Assembly (NCBI GenBank): GCA_016930415.1
Contig: JAFGGS010000016.1
Location: forward strand, 275,340-339,339
Source of the DNA: Candidatus Woesearchaeota archaeon
GTDB lineage: Archaea > Nanobdellota > Nanobdellia > Woesearchaeales > SM23-78
Reading direction: 5' to 3'
DNA length: 64,000 nt
Shown here piece by piece: positions 28,590 to 39,900 of the stretch (positions within the stretch are counted from its first letter, which is position 1; each line of letters starts with the position of its first letter). The notes beneath the pieces were generated by a model. That model had not been told where the DNA came from, did no database searches, and saw nothing but the letters and a program-made list of their open reading frames with translations. A program made the translations under genes and the position numbers.

Positions 28590-31500
28590 ATGAAAGACAA
28601 GAACATCAAGAAGGAACTCGCATTCGGAATCCTGATATTCATACTCGTAGTGCTATCAATCAAGGGGCTCATCACTGTCGCGCAATACGTGGGATACGCG
28701 TCTTACATGGAGGCTGATGGGGGCACGATAACAGAGATAGAGCTAATAGCCAAGTTCGACGTGACCCATTGGAACGCGCTTTACGGGACTGCTTGGAGCG
28801 TCGGCTACACGAGCACTTGGATGTATAACCTGACAGGGAACACTACGCTTACGACTACCAATAACGAGAAGCACATGATATTCATGTGCTTTGAGCCAGG
28901 AGTCGAGCACGAGCTGTACGCAAGCATGGTGCCTGAGGCAGCAATAGACTTCAATACGCTAACTGCAGCTACGCCTGCTGAATACGACGCTTACATGAAT
29001 GTCAACGGCGCAAGCTTCTACTCGGCGACCAACACGTTCACAGAGACAGAGACCTTCGAGGTTGGGGAGAACTCAATCACTACAGCGGCGACTATCACGA
29101 TGCGTCAGTCAACAAGCAACGTCACCTCCTTCGTGACTGGTCTACTCAAGGATGGCAGCGGAAACCTCGTCTTGGTCACTAAGATACTGACCGCGCCGAT
29201 CCAAGGATACAACTACGGATTATACAATTACCAGATGCTCCTCCCGATACAGAACGCTGATTCACAATTGTATTATGTCTGGAGCGACCCCACAGACGAG
29301 TGCCCTGAAGGGCAGGGAGTGGCGCCATGGACTGGCTGGGTGTTCGGAAACGTGACAGACACCTCAGGCAATCCGCTTGGAGAGGTAGCGATAGTCGTAG
29401 GAGGCCAGGTCAACATAAGCGATAATGTCACTGGAGAATACACTGTCTACAACGTCGAGGAAGGCAACCACTCCATATTCGCGCTCAAGACAGGCTTCAG
29501 GGTGTATCATGGAGAGGTCAATGTGAGCAGGGATAACGGGACTGTCCATAACATAGTGCTCGTGGCTGAGCAGCCGCCTAACCCGCCGCTCCCAGGCATC
29601 GGACCTGGAGAGGATGCACCAGGCGATCAGACAGAGACTGGAAAAGGCCCTGGCCAGACCGTGAAGACCAAGGATGCAGAGTATGACATGCCTCCTGTCA
29701 TGCAGAGGCCGAAGAAGATTGAGGGAACTGACTACATCATATCGATCGCTGAGATCAACAGGAAGCTTAGGATAGGCAATTTCCTCCAGGAGAAGGTCAC
29801 GCTCTACAGCTTCAAGGAGACGTCGGCTAACGTCTTCTTCGAGATCGTCGGGAACGTATCGGACCTGATTAAGATTGACAAGGACTCTGTAATAATAGCC
29901 CCCAGGGACTCTGACTTCATAACCCTCACGATCTTCGGAGTCGGAGAGATAGGCATGTACAACGGAAGTCTAGAGATTACAGGGGACTTCAACGCGAGCA
30001 TACCCATAATCATAGAGATACTTCCGAGGGATAAGTTGCCGGTAGAGGCATTGTTGATAGATGTTGAGCTTGCGAAGAAGAACGTGTATCCTGGAGAGAG
30101 CCTGAAGTTCAAGACAGACCTAAAAAACCTCTTGACGGATCAGCAGTACCCTGTGAACCTGCTCTTCAGCATCCAGAACATCGAGGGCACAGAGACCCTC
30201 TGGACTTATGACACCAATGTCTTCCTCAAAACGAGCTTTTCAATAATAAAGACTGCCCAGATCCCGAGGGACACCAAGCCAGGGGATTACGTGCTTAGGG
30301 TCACTGCCAATTATCTCGGGCTGAACTCAGGGACTAGCCAGATATTCAGGATAGACACGCCATGGTATCTCATACTCATCTGGGGTCCGATCAGAGTCTG
30401 GCACCTACTCTTGTTCCTATTGATAGCGGCAGGAATCGCATTTGCAGTCTGGGATATCAAGAGAAGGATCGAGGAGAAGAAGAAGTTCCACCTGAAGGTG
30501 GATACCAACGAACTTCCCAAGCCAGGAGGAAGGAGCATCTGGGTCGGCAAGATCGCTGAGACAGACACGAAAACCTACTTCAACATGGAAAGCTTCATGA
30601 CTCACTGCATCGACGCAGGATCCACTGGCAGCGGTAAGTCAGTCTCGGCGCAGGTCATAATAGAGGAGATGCTCATGAAGGGAATCTCAGTCATAGTCTT
30701 TGACCCTACGGCCCAGTGGACTGGGATGCTCAGGAAATGCACTGACAAGGTTATGTTGTCGCTATACCCTTATTATGGGATGAAACCAACCGACGCAAAG
30801 GCTTTCAACGGCAACATCAGGATGATAACGAATCCCAGGGAGATAATCGATATCAAGAAGTACGCGAAGCCAGGCGAGATCCAGGTGTTCGCCTGTCACA
30901 AGCTGGAGCCTAAGGACATGGACATATTCGTGGCGAACAGCATCAGGCAGATCTTCCGCGCGAACTACGGCGAGAGCAGGGCCTTGAAGGTCATCTTCGT
31001 GTATGACGAGGTCCACAGGCTGCTGCCCAAGTTCGGCGGCTCAGGAGAGGGCTTCCTGCAGATAGAGAGGGGCTGCAGGGAGTTCAGGAAGTGGGGGCTT
31101 GGAGTCCTGCTCATCTCCCAGGTCTTGAGCGACTTCGTAGGAACCATCAAGGCCAACATAAACACTGAGATACAGATGAGGACGAGGGATGAGGGAGACC
31201 TGGATCGTATCAGGGTGAAGTACGGAGATGACGTCTTGAGGTCGCTCGTTAAAGCCACTGTCGGAAGCGGAATGGTAGAGAACCCGCAATATAATATAGG
31301 AAAACCTTACTTCGTGGCGTTCAGGCCTCTCATGCACAGTGTCCAGCGTCTTACTGATGAGGAGATAGAGAAGTACAACGAGTACAACGACCAGATCGAG
31401 CAGATGCAGTACGAACTTGAGGAGCTTGAGAAGCTTGGAGTGGACGTGTTCGACCTGAGGCTTGAACTCAAGCTCGCCCTTGACAAGGTGAAGACCGGAA

Positions 31501-32396
31501 GCTTCAACATGGTCCAGATCTATATAGAGGGCTTGGCGCCAAGGGTGAAGAAGCACTGGGCTAAGCTTGGCAAGGTCGCTCCCAAGCTTGAGAAAAAGGT
31601 GATTTCAGAGTCAGAACTGAAGGCTGATCTTGAGAAAGCAAAACAGGCCAGGGAGGCTTACGAGGCTGAGCAGAAAAAGAAGAATCCTGCCGGAGCAGGC
31701 GGCGCGGGAGGCGCTCCTAAAGAGCAGGACTTGTATAAGAAGGACGTGAGTCCTGAGAAGCTGCTGAAGCTCGTGAACGGCATGCTCGTAATCAACATGG
31801 CAAGCCTCTACGATGAGATCGCTGCGATGAAGGATGATGATTACGCTCAGCACGTGAATTACAAGAAGAACGACTTCGCTAATTGGGTCAGGGACGCGGT
31901 CGGAGACCCTGAGATAGGAGAGCTGATAAGATACTCTGAAGGCAAGAAAGACGTGTTGTCGTTCCTGGAGCTGCGGAAGAACAAGAAGCCTCTTCCGAAG
32001 CTTGATCCTGAGAAGAAGAAGCGCGTCGAGGAAGCGAACGCGGCAGCGGCAGCGGCAGCGGCGAAGGCCGAGGAGGAGGCTAGGAAGAAGGCAGGTCAGC
32101 AAGGAGGACAGCCAGGTCAACCGCAAGCACCGCAACAGCCAGGACAGCCAGCAGCGCCTGGGACTCCTACGACGGCACAGGCTCAGCCAGCAGCGACTCA
32201 GACAACCCAACCTGCGCCTGCGCAAACAGCTGCGCAGCAGGCATCTCCTCCGCCAGCGCCAGCACCTCCAGCACCTGCAGGTCAAGAGCAGAAGAAAGAG
32301 GAAGATAAAGGGATACCTAGCTTGGATGATGAGATGAACGCGCTCATAAAAGAAGTCCTTGAGGAAGACAAGGCGCAGGGTGGTGCAAATGCCTGA
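28590..32396 (+). CDS. HerA/DUF87-type P-loop ATPase fused to an N-terminal extracellular region (carboxypeptidase-regulatory-like and Ig-like) through a TM; low-complexity C-terminus
   Basis: TM1 at the N-terminus; GWVFGNVTDTSGNPLGEVAIVVGG; TM LILIWGPIRVWHLLLFLLIAAGIAFAVW; Walker A DAGSTGSGKSVSAQ, Walker B KVIFVYDEVHRLLP; A/P/Q-rich tail. Confidence 0.85.
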   Translation: MKDKNIKKELAFGILIFILVVLSIKGLITVAQYVGYASYMEADGGTITEIELIAKFDVTHWNALYGTAWSVGYTSTWMYNLTGNTTLTTTNNEKHMIFMCFEPGVEHELYASMVPEAAIDFNTLTAATPAEYDAYMNVNGASFYSATNTFTETETFEVGENSITTAATITMRQSTSNVTSFVTGLLKDGSGNLVLVTKILTAPIQGYNYGLYNYQMLLPIQNADSQLYYVWSDPTDECPEGQGVAPWTGWVFGNVTDTSGNPLGEVAIVVGGQVNISDNVTGEYTVYNVEEGNHSIFALKTGFRVYHGEVNVSRDNGTVHNIVLVAEQPPNPPLPGIGPGEDAPGDQTETGKGPGQTVKTKDAEYDMPPVMQRPKKIEGTDYIISIAEINRKLRIGNFLQEKVTLYSFKETSANVFFEIVGNVSDLIKIDKDSVIIAPRDSDFITLTIFGVGEIGMYNGSLEITGDFNASIPIIIEILPRDKLPVEALLIDVELAKKNVYPGESLKFKTDLKNLLTDQQYPVNLLFSIQNIEGTETLWTYDTNVFLKTSFSIIKTAQIPRDTKPGDYVLRVTANYLGLNSGTSQIFRIDTPWYLILIWGPIRVWHLLLFLLIAAGIAFAVWDIKRRIEEKKKFHLKVDTNELPKPGGRSIWVGKIAETDTKTYFNMESFMTHCIDAGSTGSGKSVSAQVIIEEMLMKGISVIVFDPTAQWTGMLRKCTDKVMLSLYPYYGMKPTDAKAFNGNIRMITNPREIIDIKKYAKPGEIQVFACHKLEPKDMDIFVANSIRQIFRANYGESRALKVIFVYDEVHRLLPKFGGSGEGFLQIERGCREFRKWGLGVLLISQVLSDFVGTIKANINTEIQMRTRDEGDLDRIRVKYGDDVLRSLVKATVGSGMVENPQYNIGKPYFVAFRPLMHSVQRLTDEEIEKYNEYNDQIEQMQYELEELEKLGVDVFDLRLELKLALDKVKTGSFNMVQIYIEGLAPRVKKHWAKLGKVAPKLEKKVISESELKADLEKAKQAREAYEAEQKKKNPAGAGGAGGAPKEQDLYKKDVSPEKLLKLVNGMLVINMASLYDEIAAMKDDDYAQHVNYKKNDFANWVRDAVGDPEIGELIRYSEGKKDVLSFLELRKNKKPLPKLDPEKKKRVEEANAAAAAAAAKAEEEARKKAGQQGGQPGQPQAPQQPGQPAAPGTPTTAQAQPAATQTTQPAPAQTAAQQASPPPAPAPPAPAGQEQKKEEDKGIPSLDDEMNALIKEVLEEDKAQGGANA

Positions 32397-32904
32397 CGAC
32401 TCAGAATTGACGGACGAGACTCCTGAGGAGAAAGCGAAGAGGGAGAAGGACGAGGCAGAGCTCAAGAAGACCGTGGTAGAAGTGACTGAGACCAACAAGA
32501 AGATAGATGATGTTTATGATGAGAGGATGAGGATATTGGAGATGAAGAGGAAACTCGTCCCGACTGACGAGCAGGCTGAGGAAGAGCATCAGGGAAAGAT
32601 CCTCATGCTCAAGGAGAGATACGAGGATTTAAGGAGCAGGATAAGCCAGGCCCGCAGGAAGGGCAAGGATCCTATAATCGCTGACCTGATGACCAGGAAC
32701 ATCCCTGCTAAGATAAAGATCGCTGATGCTACCCGTGAGAAGAGGGATTTTGACCAGGTCGAGATCATGCTCAAGAACGTCGAGGCCGAGCTTGAGGAGG
32801 CGCTCAAGGAGGTCGAGATCAACGTCAAGATGGAGATAGAGCAGCGTTTGAAGAGTGACTTCCAGAAGGCCACTGGAAAGGTAGAGGAGGTTGAGGAGGA
32901 CTGA
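32389..32904 (+). CDS. Acidic coiled-coil protein; start revised from 32359 to the ATG overlapping the HerA-fusion stop
   Basis: ATGCCTGA overlap at 32389-32396; heptad-rich sequence throughout. Confidence 0.7.
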   Translation: MPDDSELTDETPEEKAKREKDEAELKKTVVEVTETNKKIDDVYDERMRILEMKRKLVPTDEQAEEEHQGKILMLKERYEDLRSRISQARRKGKDPIIADLMTRNIPAKIKIADATREKRDFDQVEIMLKNVEAELEEALKEVEINVKMEIEQRLKSDFQKATGKVEEVEED

Positions 32905-33013
32905 CTAGGCAAGGTGAGGTGCGTTAAAACATAACTGTTAAAAAAAGAGGATTACAAGATATCGATTACAGGAAGAATAGGAGAGAAAGGAAAAAAGAGG
33001 AACGAGAGAAGAG

Positions 33014-34486
33014 GTGAGTTTAGCATTGGGATTATTCGACAAGAAGCCCAGTAGGGATGATGTCATCGCGCAGGGAATCGCGCAGCAGGCAGCCGACGCA
33101 GAGGCAGCTGCAGGAGGGTCTGACAAGAAGGATGACATGTTCAGCTCCGGCAACCCTAAGGTTGACATGGAGATAGTCAAGATAAAGGCTCAGCTGGAGT
33201 CATTCAATGAGATAAGGAAGTCCAATTCTGAAAGGTTCTCAAGGCTTGGAGAGCAGATGGGAGAGCTTCGCGGCATGATCCTCGACACTAACAAGACGCT
33301 CTCCAAGGTAGAGGTGAGCGCGACCAAGGCTATAGACTTAGTGGAGAGCGTCCAGCCTGAGAAGCTCATGATAGAGATCAGGAAGATGGACGGCAAGGTC
33401 GAGAGCCTCAAGGCCAACATCGAGAGCAACGAGTCCATGATGCGAGACCTCATGGATGAGCTCAAGAAGATGCGTTCCCAGATGAACTTCTACAAAGGGA
33501 TAGAGCAGGTGGCCAAGCTCAACGAGGAGGTCAAGGGGGAGATCCTTGAGATAAAGAAGGTCGAGGCTACTATCGAGAGGCACGCTGACAAGGGAGAGAG
33601 TATATTCCTTGACATGGAGAAGAAGTTCGCGGAGTATGAGAAGTTCCAGAAGAAGGTGGACGACATGGACTCAGTGTTCCACGCGATCCAGAACGATTTC
33701 GACAAGATGAAGCTTGGCATAAGCAATAAGTCCGATCGGAAGGAGTTCATCACGCTCATCAACAAGTTCTCTGAGTTCGAGAAGCATACTAGTGAGGTAT
33801 TGAAGCTTCTGGATGAGAGGAATAGGAAGAACAGGAATGATATGAAGGAGGCAGTCTCCAAGATCAAGAAGATAGTCGCTAAAAAGCAGGGTCTGCGCAT
33901 AGATGACGTTGACATAAGCAAGGGAGACAGGGATCTTCCGGACCTGAAGCTCAAGCCTGAGCTTTTGATCACCAAGGAGGATGCTCAGAAGATCGAGGGC
34001 GCTCAGGAGAAGGAGGCCGCTGCCATGGATGCGCAGACAAAGGAGGCCCAGGAAGCTCTCGAGAAGAAGAAGGCTGATGAGCAGAGGAAGTCAGAGGAAC
34101 AGCAGAAGGCAGGGAGTGATGGGAAGGAGGAAGAGAAGAAGGGAGAGAAGAAGGATGAGAACAACTCGTCTGCGCCTCCTGAGAATCCGGAATTGACTCC
34201 GCCTCCGCCGCCTCCATCCAAACCTGCTCCTGAAAAAGCCCCTGAAAAAGAGCTTACACAACCAACCGAGCCTGTGCAGCCAGCTAAGGAAGCAGTACCT
34301 GATCAGGCTGAGCCCTCAGCAAGTCCTGAAGAGCCCGGAAAGAAAGGGGGAAGCCTGAAGGGATTCATAAACCTCGTGAAGAAGAAGGTGGATGACAGCA
34401 TCCAGCGCTCTGAGAACGGCGATCCTAATCTCTTAGGAGTGATCGGGCTCCGCAAAAAGGCCGAGAAGAAGGAAGAGCATGAATAA
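33014..34486 (+). CDS. Long coiled-coil cytoplasmic protein with P/E-rich C-terminal region
   Basis: Extended heptads (MEIVKIKAQLESFNEIRKSNSERFSRLGEQMGELRGM...), PPPPPPSKPAPEKAPEKE linker, no TM. Confidence 0.7.
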   Translation: MSLALGLFDKKPSRDDVIAQGIAQQAADAEAAAGGSDKKDDMFSSGNPKVDMEIVKIKAQLESFNEIRKSNSERFSRLGEQMGELRGMILDTNKTLSKVEVSATKAIDLVESVQPEKLMIEIRKMDGKVESLKANIESNESMMRDLMDELKKMRSQMNFYKGIEQVAKLNEEVKGEILEIKKVEATIERHADKGESIFLDMEKKFAEYEKFQKKVDDMDSVFHAIQNDFDKMKLGISNKSDRKEFITLINKFSEFEKHTSEVLKLLDERNRKNRNDMKEAVSKIKKIVAKKQGLRIDDVDISKGDRDLPDLKLKPELLITKEDAQKIEGAQEKEAAAMDAQTKEAQEALEKKKADEQRKSEEQQKAGSDGKEEEKKGEKKDENNSSAPPENPELTPPPPPPSKPAPEKAPEKELTQPTEPVQPAKEAVPDQAEPSASPEEPGKKGGSLKGFINLVKKKVDDSIQRSENGDPNLLGVIGLRKKAEKKEEHE

Positions 34487-34644
34487 AACAGCATAACTGA
34501 CAGCAAGCACACATTAATAAACACACATAAACACAGATTCACACATTTGTTCACATATTAATAGATGAATCGTTAGATAAATCTTGGATTCACAAAGGTA
34601 TATAAACCTGGAATGAATGCCAAGAATGGCAGAGCAGTGAATCA

Positions 34645-35889
34645 TTGATGATTAGCACCTGGCAGATAATAACCCTCATAATCCTTCTTTTCCTATCAGG
34701 ATTTTTCTCTGGCGCAGAGGTAGCTCTTATAAGCTTGAGCAAGCACAAGGTCCGCAAGCTGATCAGCCAGAGGTATGCCGGGGCGAAGTATATCAAAAAA
34801 CTTAAGGATAATCCTCACAGGATGCTATCCACAATTCTTCTTGGGAACAACGCAGTGAATATAGGTGCGGCGGCCCTGACGACTTCTATCGCGATCAGGA
34901 TGTTTGGCCATTATGCAGTCGGAATCGCGACTGGCATCATGACCTTCCTAGTGCTCATCTTCGGGGAGATTACCCCTAAATCAATCGCCACAGCTCATAA
35001 CGAGATAGTGTCCAGGATAGTTGCGCCTCCTATATGGTACCTAAGCCTGATCTTCTCCCCAATCCTGACGGTGCTAGAGTTCATGGTAAGCGCGATACCC
35101 AAGGTCTTCGGAATCAGCCTCAAACCCAAGAAGATGACTGAGGATGACATGATACATCTGGTGAAGATCGCTCAGGAGGAAGGGGCGATCCTTGACTCTG
35201 AGGAGAAGCTTATTACGAACGTGCTCTTGTTTGATAACAAGAAAATCAAGGCAGTGATGACTCCCAGGAGGAAGATCGTCTCTCTCGGTTCTGGTCTGAC
35301 CATATCCGGGGCCGTCAAGATATTCGCTAGGACTAAGTTCTCAAGGCTTCCGGTCTATGATGAGGTGAAGCATCAGTATATCGGCGTAGTCTACGCTAAG
35401 GAACTGATCGAGCATTCTGACAAGGGTGATGAGAGCATCACTTCTATAATGAAACCTACCTTATTCGTCTCAGGGAACATGGGGCTTTCAAGGATGTTCC
35501 AACTCTTCAAGGAGAGGCACAGCCAGTTCGCCCTTGTCCTGAACGAGATCGGGCAGGTCAGTGGGATGATTACGCTCGAAGACTTGCTTGAGGAGATCGT
35601 GGGCGAGATCCATGATGAGATGGAGACTGTTTCTGAGAAGATCGTCAAAATCAGTGACAAGAAATATCTTGTCGAGGGGGATACTGAGCTTGAGAAGATC
35701 AATGCCCAGTTCCAAGTCTCCTTGCGGCAGGATGGTTGCAATAATATCAAGGATTATGTCTATCATCAGCTTAGGAAGCAGAGGAAGGCTGCCTTTCCTG
35801 GAGAGCGTATCTGGATTAGTGACTTGACTATCAAACTCCAGGAGGTTGATGGGGAGAATATCGACCAGTTGATAATCGAGAGGAGATAA
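34645..35889 (+). CDS. CNNM/CorC (HlyC-family) protein with CBS domains
   Basis: FLSGFFSGAEVALISLSKHKVRKL, ILLGNNAVNIGAAAL, FGEITPKSIATAHNE, VMTPRRKIVSL. Confidence 0.9.
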   Translation: MMISTWQIITLIILLFLSGFFSGAEVALISLSKHKVRKLISQRYAGAKYIKKLKDNPHRMLSTILLGNNAVNIGAAALTTSIAIRMFGHYAVGIATGIMTFLVLIFGEITPKSIATAHNEIVSRIVAPPIWYLSLIFSPILTVLEFMVSAIPKVFGISLKPKKMTEDDMIHLVKIAQEEGAILDSEEKLITNVLLFDNKKIKAVMTPRRKIVSLGSGLTISGAVKIFARTKFSRLPVYDEVKHQYIGVVYAKELIEHSDKGDESITSIMKPTLFVSGNMGLSRMFQLFKERHSQFALVLNEIGQVSGMITLEDLLEEIVGEIHDEMETVSEKIVKISDKKYLVEGDTELEKINAQFQVSLRQDGCNNIKDYVYHQLRKQRKAAFPGERIWISDLTIKLQEVDGENIDQLIIERR

Positions 35890-36181
35890 GGATCTGGGGA
35901 GTAGATTCCCGGAAGGGGTTGATGAAGAAATAAAAAAGTATTTAAAGGGGTTTTCTTGTCTCTTGTTCAAAGGTTTTTAGGGGGATTATTATTTTGGGGA
36001 AACTTTTAGGGGATATACTAGCATCATCCTGTGTGGATGAGGTTTTCGAGAGTTCTTGAGATAGATTCATCCCCAACCAGAACCAATTATACTTCAGAAG
36101 ATTCAATATTAGACTTCTAAACATTTAAAAAGACAAAAAAAGAGAAACATTTATAAATTATACCATCTAAAAACAATAATG

Positions 36182-36209
36182 TTAGTTATATTTTAAGAAG
36201 TATAACTAA
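36182..36209. promoter_or_regulatory. 9-bp inverted repeat TTAGTTATA-(10)-TATAACTAA upstream of the winged-helix gene
   Basis: Perfect arms; the downstream gene encodes a wHTH protein preceding the giant gene. Confidence 0.45.
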
Positions 36210-36278
36210 AAATAATTTAAGATCACGAAAAATCGGCTTGATTCAAAAGGCCAAAAACGCATCAGGGGGCGTGCAAGG

Positions 36279-36872
36279 GTGGTTGGAAACGCACTAGAAC
36301 AAGAGATAATAGAGCTCTACTCAGACAATCCAAGCTCAGTCTACAGCATAAACCAGATAGCCAGCAAACTCGGGAAGAAATACCCCTACATAAACAAGAA
36401 AGTCACCATCCTCATCAAGAACAAGATCTTCAAGAAGATAGTAGTGGGCAGAAGCCACCTCTGCAGCCTCAACCTAAAGAACGACGAGACAATATATCTT
36501 CTCATACTCAACGAGATAAGGAAGAAGAAGAAAGAGATGGAGCGAAGCCAAAGGCTCGAGCAAGCAAGCAAATACCTAGCCAAGGCAGCCAGGGCAGCGA
36601 ACATACCCCTCATTCTCAAGCAGAAAAACAGCATACTCTTCGTGCTCGACACAAAAGAAGCCAAGAACGAATTCGAGAAGAGCATGGTAAAGCAGGCGCT
36701 TCACGGCCACGAGGCAAGCCTCATGACAAAAGAGGAATTCCTGCAAGCGCTAAAAGAAGACAAGACCCTGCACGAAGACCACACCATACTGCACGGCTTC
36801 GAGAAGTACTACGAATACATACGAGAGATAGAGGACGAGCTGAAGATCAGATACTCGAAGCTCACCCCCTAA
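36279..36872 (+). CDS. Winged-helix DNA-binding protein, GTG start
   Basis: VYSINQIASKLGKKYPYINKKVTILIKNKIFKKIVVGRSHLCSLN. Confidence 0.75.
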   Translation: MVGNALEQEIIELYSDNPSSVYSINQIASKLGKKYPYINKKVTILIKNKIFKKIVVGRSHLCSLNLKNDETIYLLILNEIRKKKKEMERSQRLEQASKYLAKAARAANIPLILKQKNSILFVLDTKEAKNEFEKSMVKQALHGHEASLMTKEEFLQALKEDKTLHEDHTILHGFEKYYEYIREIEDELKIRYSKLTP

Positions 36873-36930
36873 TAATCCCCGAAGAAAGCATGAAGAAAAA
36901 GAAGACACAAGAGAACAAAAAGAAAACAAC

Positions 36931-39900
36931 ATGAGAATAGGAAAGGCAGGAGCCAGGACAGCGAAGACAGCCAATAGCATGGCAATGATAGTCATAGTGC
37001 TGGCCATAACCCTGCTGACGACTTCTGCAGCAGCAAACAACAACGTAACGCTGACCATCCCAAAGACGACATATTACTTAGGGGAGAGAGTCACCATCAC
37101 GATAACAGGAGCGCTCACAGACCACAGCCTAAAAGTCCAGACCCCAACCAAAAGCTACAAGTTCTCAGGAGAGATGAACGGACAGATACCGTTCATACCA
37201 AAAGAAGACGGGAATTACAGAGTCATACTGACCAAAGGCCAAACCCCCCTGCAAGACATAGCGTTCAAGGTTAGTTCGGCAGAGCAAACAAGCCCTCAAG
37301 AGCAGAGCCAAGTCCCGCCAACACCAGAAAATGCCAGCGAGAGCGAGGAGAACAAGACAAGCCAGCAGGAAGAACAAGTGCAGCAAGAGATGCAACAAGA
37401 AGGACAGACCGAGCCCCGACAAACCCAGAAAAACAGATTCATCAGGACAGAGAAGAAGACGTACAGCCTAGGAGAGACGGTCACTGCAGACATCTCCGCA
37501 GACCCCTTAGAATACCAGCTATACTATGAATACTCAGGATTGATCCAGAAGCACATGGGAGACTTCAGGAAGATAACCCTAAGACCGAAAGGGATAGGGC
37601 TTCACCTACTCATCCTCAGAGACAAGAACAACAGCCTCGTGGAAGAGCACGAGATCACAGTAGACGAGCCAGAAGGGAAGCCAGATGGAAACTTAAGCGA
37701 GAGCGATCAGCCCCAAGCGCAGGAAAACACCACTTCAACAGGCACGACCAACACAACAGGCATGACCAACACAACAAACACGACAGGCAGCACAATCACC
37801 AAAGGCGCAGCGCCAAGCAAGGAATATCACGATGCAAGATCGCTAATAGCGTTGTCTGACGGAACCGGACAACCGGTGCAAGCAGAGGTGCAGGCCGCAG
37901 CGAGCCAGCCAGGGATCGACACGCAGGCAACAGAGAACCAATCGTCGCAGACCTCGCAGGACCGACCGTTGAGGCCAGGGAAGTACGACGTCGTCATGGA
38001 CCTCAGCCAGGCTATCGGATCAGGAAAGATAAGGAGCATATCACTAAGCGACCTGCAATACAACGGAAGCGCGCTTGACCTCAGAGTAGAGGAGGTGCCG
38101 CTCGCAAGCATCAAGGAGACTGAGGAAGACAGGATAGGAAGCGAGATAATATCAGCCTACGCGATAGATCCCACAAGGCTCAACTTCACAAGAGGCACCC
38201 TGACTGCGACAGCCAATGGCAGGGAGCTCTGGAAATGCGCAGAGTGGAACTTCACGGCAAGGACTTGCGAAGGAAACTGGGCGAAAGTGATGAGCCTTAA
38301 GCCAGGCCAGGATTATGAATTGTTGCTCTCACCCCAAGACCCAGCATACGCAGAGACAGGAGTTGCCAGCATCAACACCAACCAGTCGGTTTACCAGCCA
38401 GGACAAGTCGCGCTGATAACCATAGTCGCTCTCGACACACAAGGACACCTAGTGCCGGCGGCACAAGTGAACGTGACAGTGACCATACCCGGAAGCACAG
38501 ACCCCATCCAAGTAAGGCAGACTGAAGAGCCAGAGCGAGGCATCTACGAGTTCGAGTACAACCAGACGCTGACTGAAGGGACCTACAACATGCAGGCGAC
38601 CGTGCTAGGCGCGGAAGTCAACAGCACGATGACGTCCAATTTCCTTGTGAGCAGCGCAGAAGAGTTCGAGATAATAAGGACGACGCCCCACACCACCGAT
38701 CCTTTCATGACAGACTTCCAGACGATCATAAGAGTCACCAGCAGGAACTACACAAGCTTCAACTACACAGAGACCCTGCCGGCGAACTTCACCATAATAG
38801 ACGCAGGAGGAGCGGCGGTAGTGGCCAGCAGCGAATCAATCCTGCTGACCTGGAGCATGACAAACAACACAGAGATAACATACACCGCAGTTCCGCCGCT
38901 CGTGACGCCAGAGCTATACGAGCTCAGAGGAACAATCGGATATTACGCCGCCAACGAGACGTATGAAACGTACGAGGAGGCAAGGGCATGGCTCCTCGCA
39001 GTGGACCCGCAATATGACACCACTTCCTCAGTAGAGATGAAAGTCTTGCCGCTGGACGAAGTCACGTTCGCAATCATGTACATAGACTCCTCGTCGCAAG
39101 ACGTGAGCATACAAGTCTTGAATACTACAGGATCAGTCCTTGTGAGCGAGACCGACCTCAATCTGGACGTAGACTTGGATGGAAGGGTTGATGGCGCAGT
39201 GATAAACAGCACGCACTTCGCAGTCGGGGTGTATGACAGCAGTGGCGGCGGAAACGTAGAGTACTATATCTATGACAGGTACGGCAACCAGGACCTGGGA
39301 GCGACGCAGGTCGACACAGGGGCTGGAAGGACAGTCGACATAGGTATGGCCAGCATAGGAGATCGGCTGGCGTTCGCATGGACAGTTGATGATGGCAGCA
39401 ACGACGTGAACGGCGAGATCTGGACCCTTGGGGGCGCTTCTGTTACAGCAGAGTGGAACGTGGATGGGAACGCGGCTCCGGATGACATACGGAGGAACGA
39501 CGTCGACGCGGCAGGCATAAGCAGCACCAGATGGGTAGTCGCTTGGTTTGATGATAACAGCGACGCAGTCAGGATAAGCCTATACGACCAGAATGGCGGA
39601 TCAGGCAACGAGGTGGCAGGGCCAGTAACCCCTGACGCGGCAGTCGGAGGAACCGCAGGAGTCGCAGTCACTGCCCTTCGCAACGGCTACGTCGCAATGG
39701 CGTATTATGACAGCGTAGACGATGACATCAGCATGGTGATATACGACACCAGCGCAGACTCGTTCGCGACAGTCTACGGACCAGCAGATATCAACACGAC
39801 CGTCGGGACCGATTCAAGACTCGCAATCTCAGAAGTTGAGTCAGACGGCCAAAGCATGATAGCGCTCGTCTGGTGGAACCAGGCGATAGACGCGATCCAA

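Noticed and set aside
31611-32498. 295-aa minus-strand ORF rich in Arg/Leu/Cys
   Set aside because: Antisense shadow of the A/P/Q/E-rich tail of the HerA-fusion gene and the following coiled-coil gene; no domain motifs.
28590-34486. Complete type IV secretion or conjugation system
   Set aside because: Only the HerA-type ATPase and coiled-coil proteins are present; no VirB6/VirB8/relaxase-like genes recognised.
33014-34486. Archaellum accessory (ArlC/D/E-like) protein
   Set aside because: Coiled-coil resemblance only; no archaellin, ArlH, ArlI or ArlJ genes in the window to support it.
34500-34570. Imperfect cacacataaacaca repeat between the coiled-coil and CNNM genes
   Set aside because: Low-complexity, too short and irregular to call a functional repeat.
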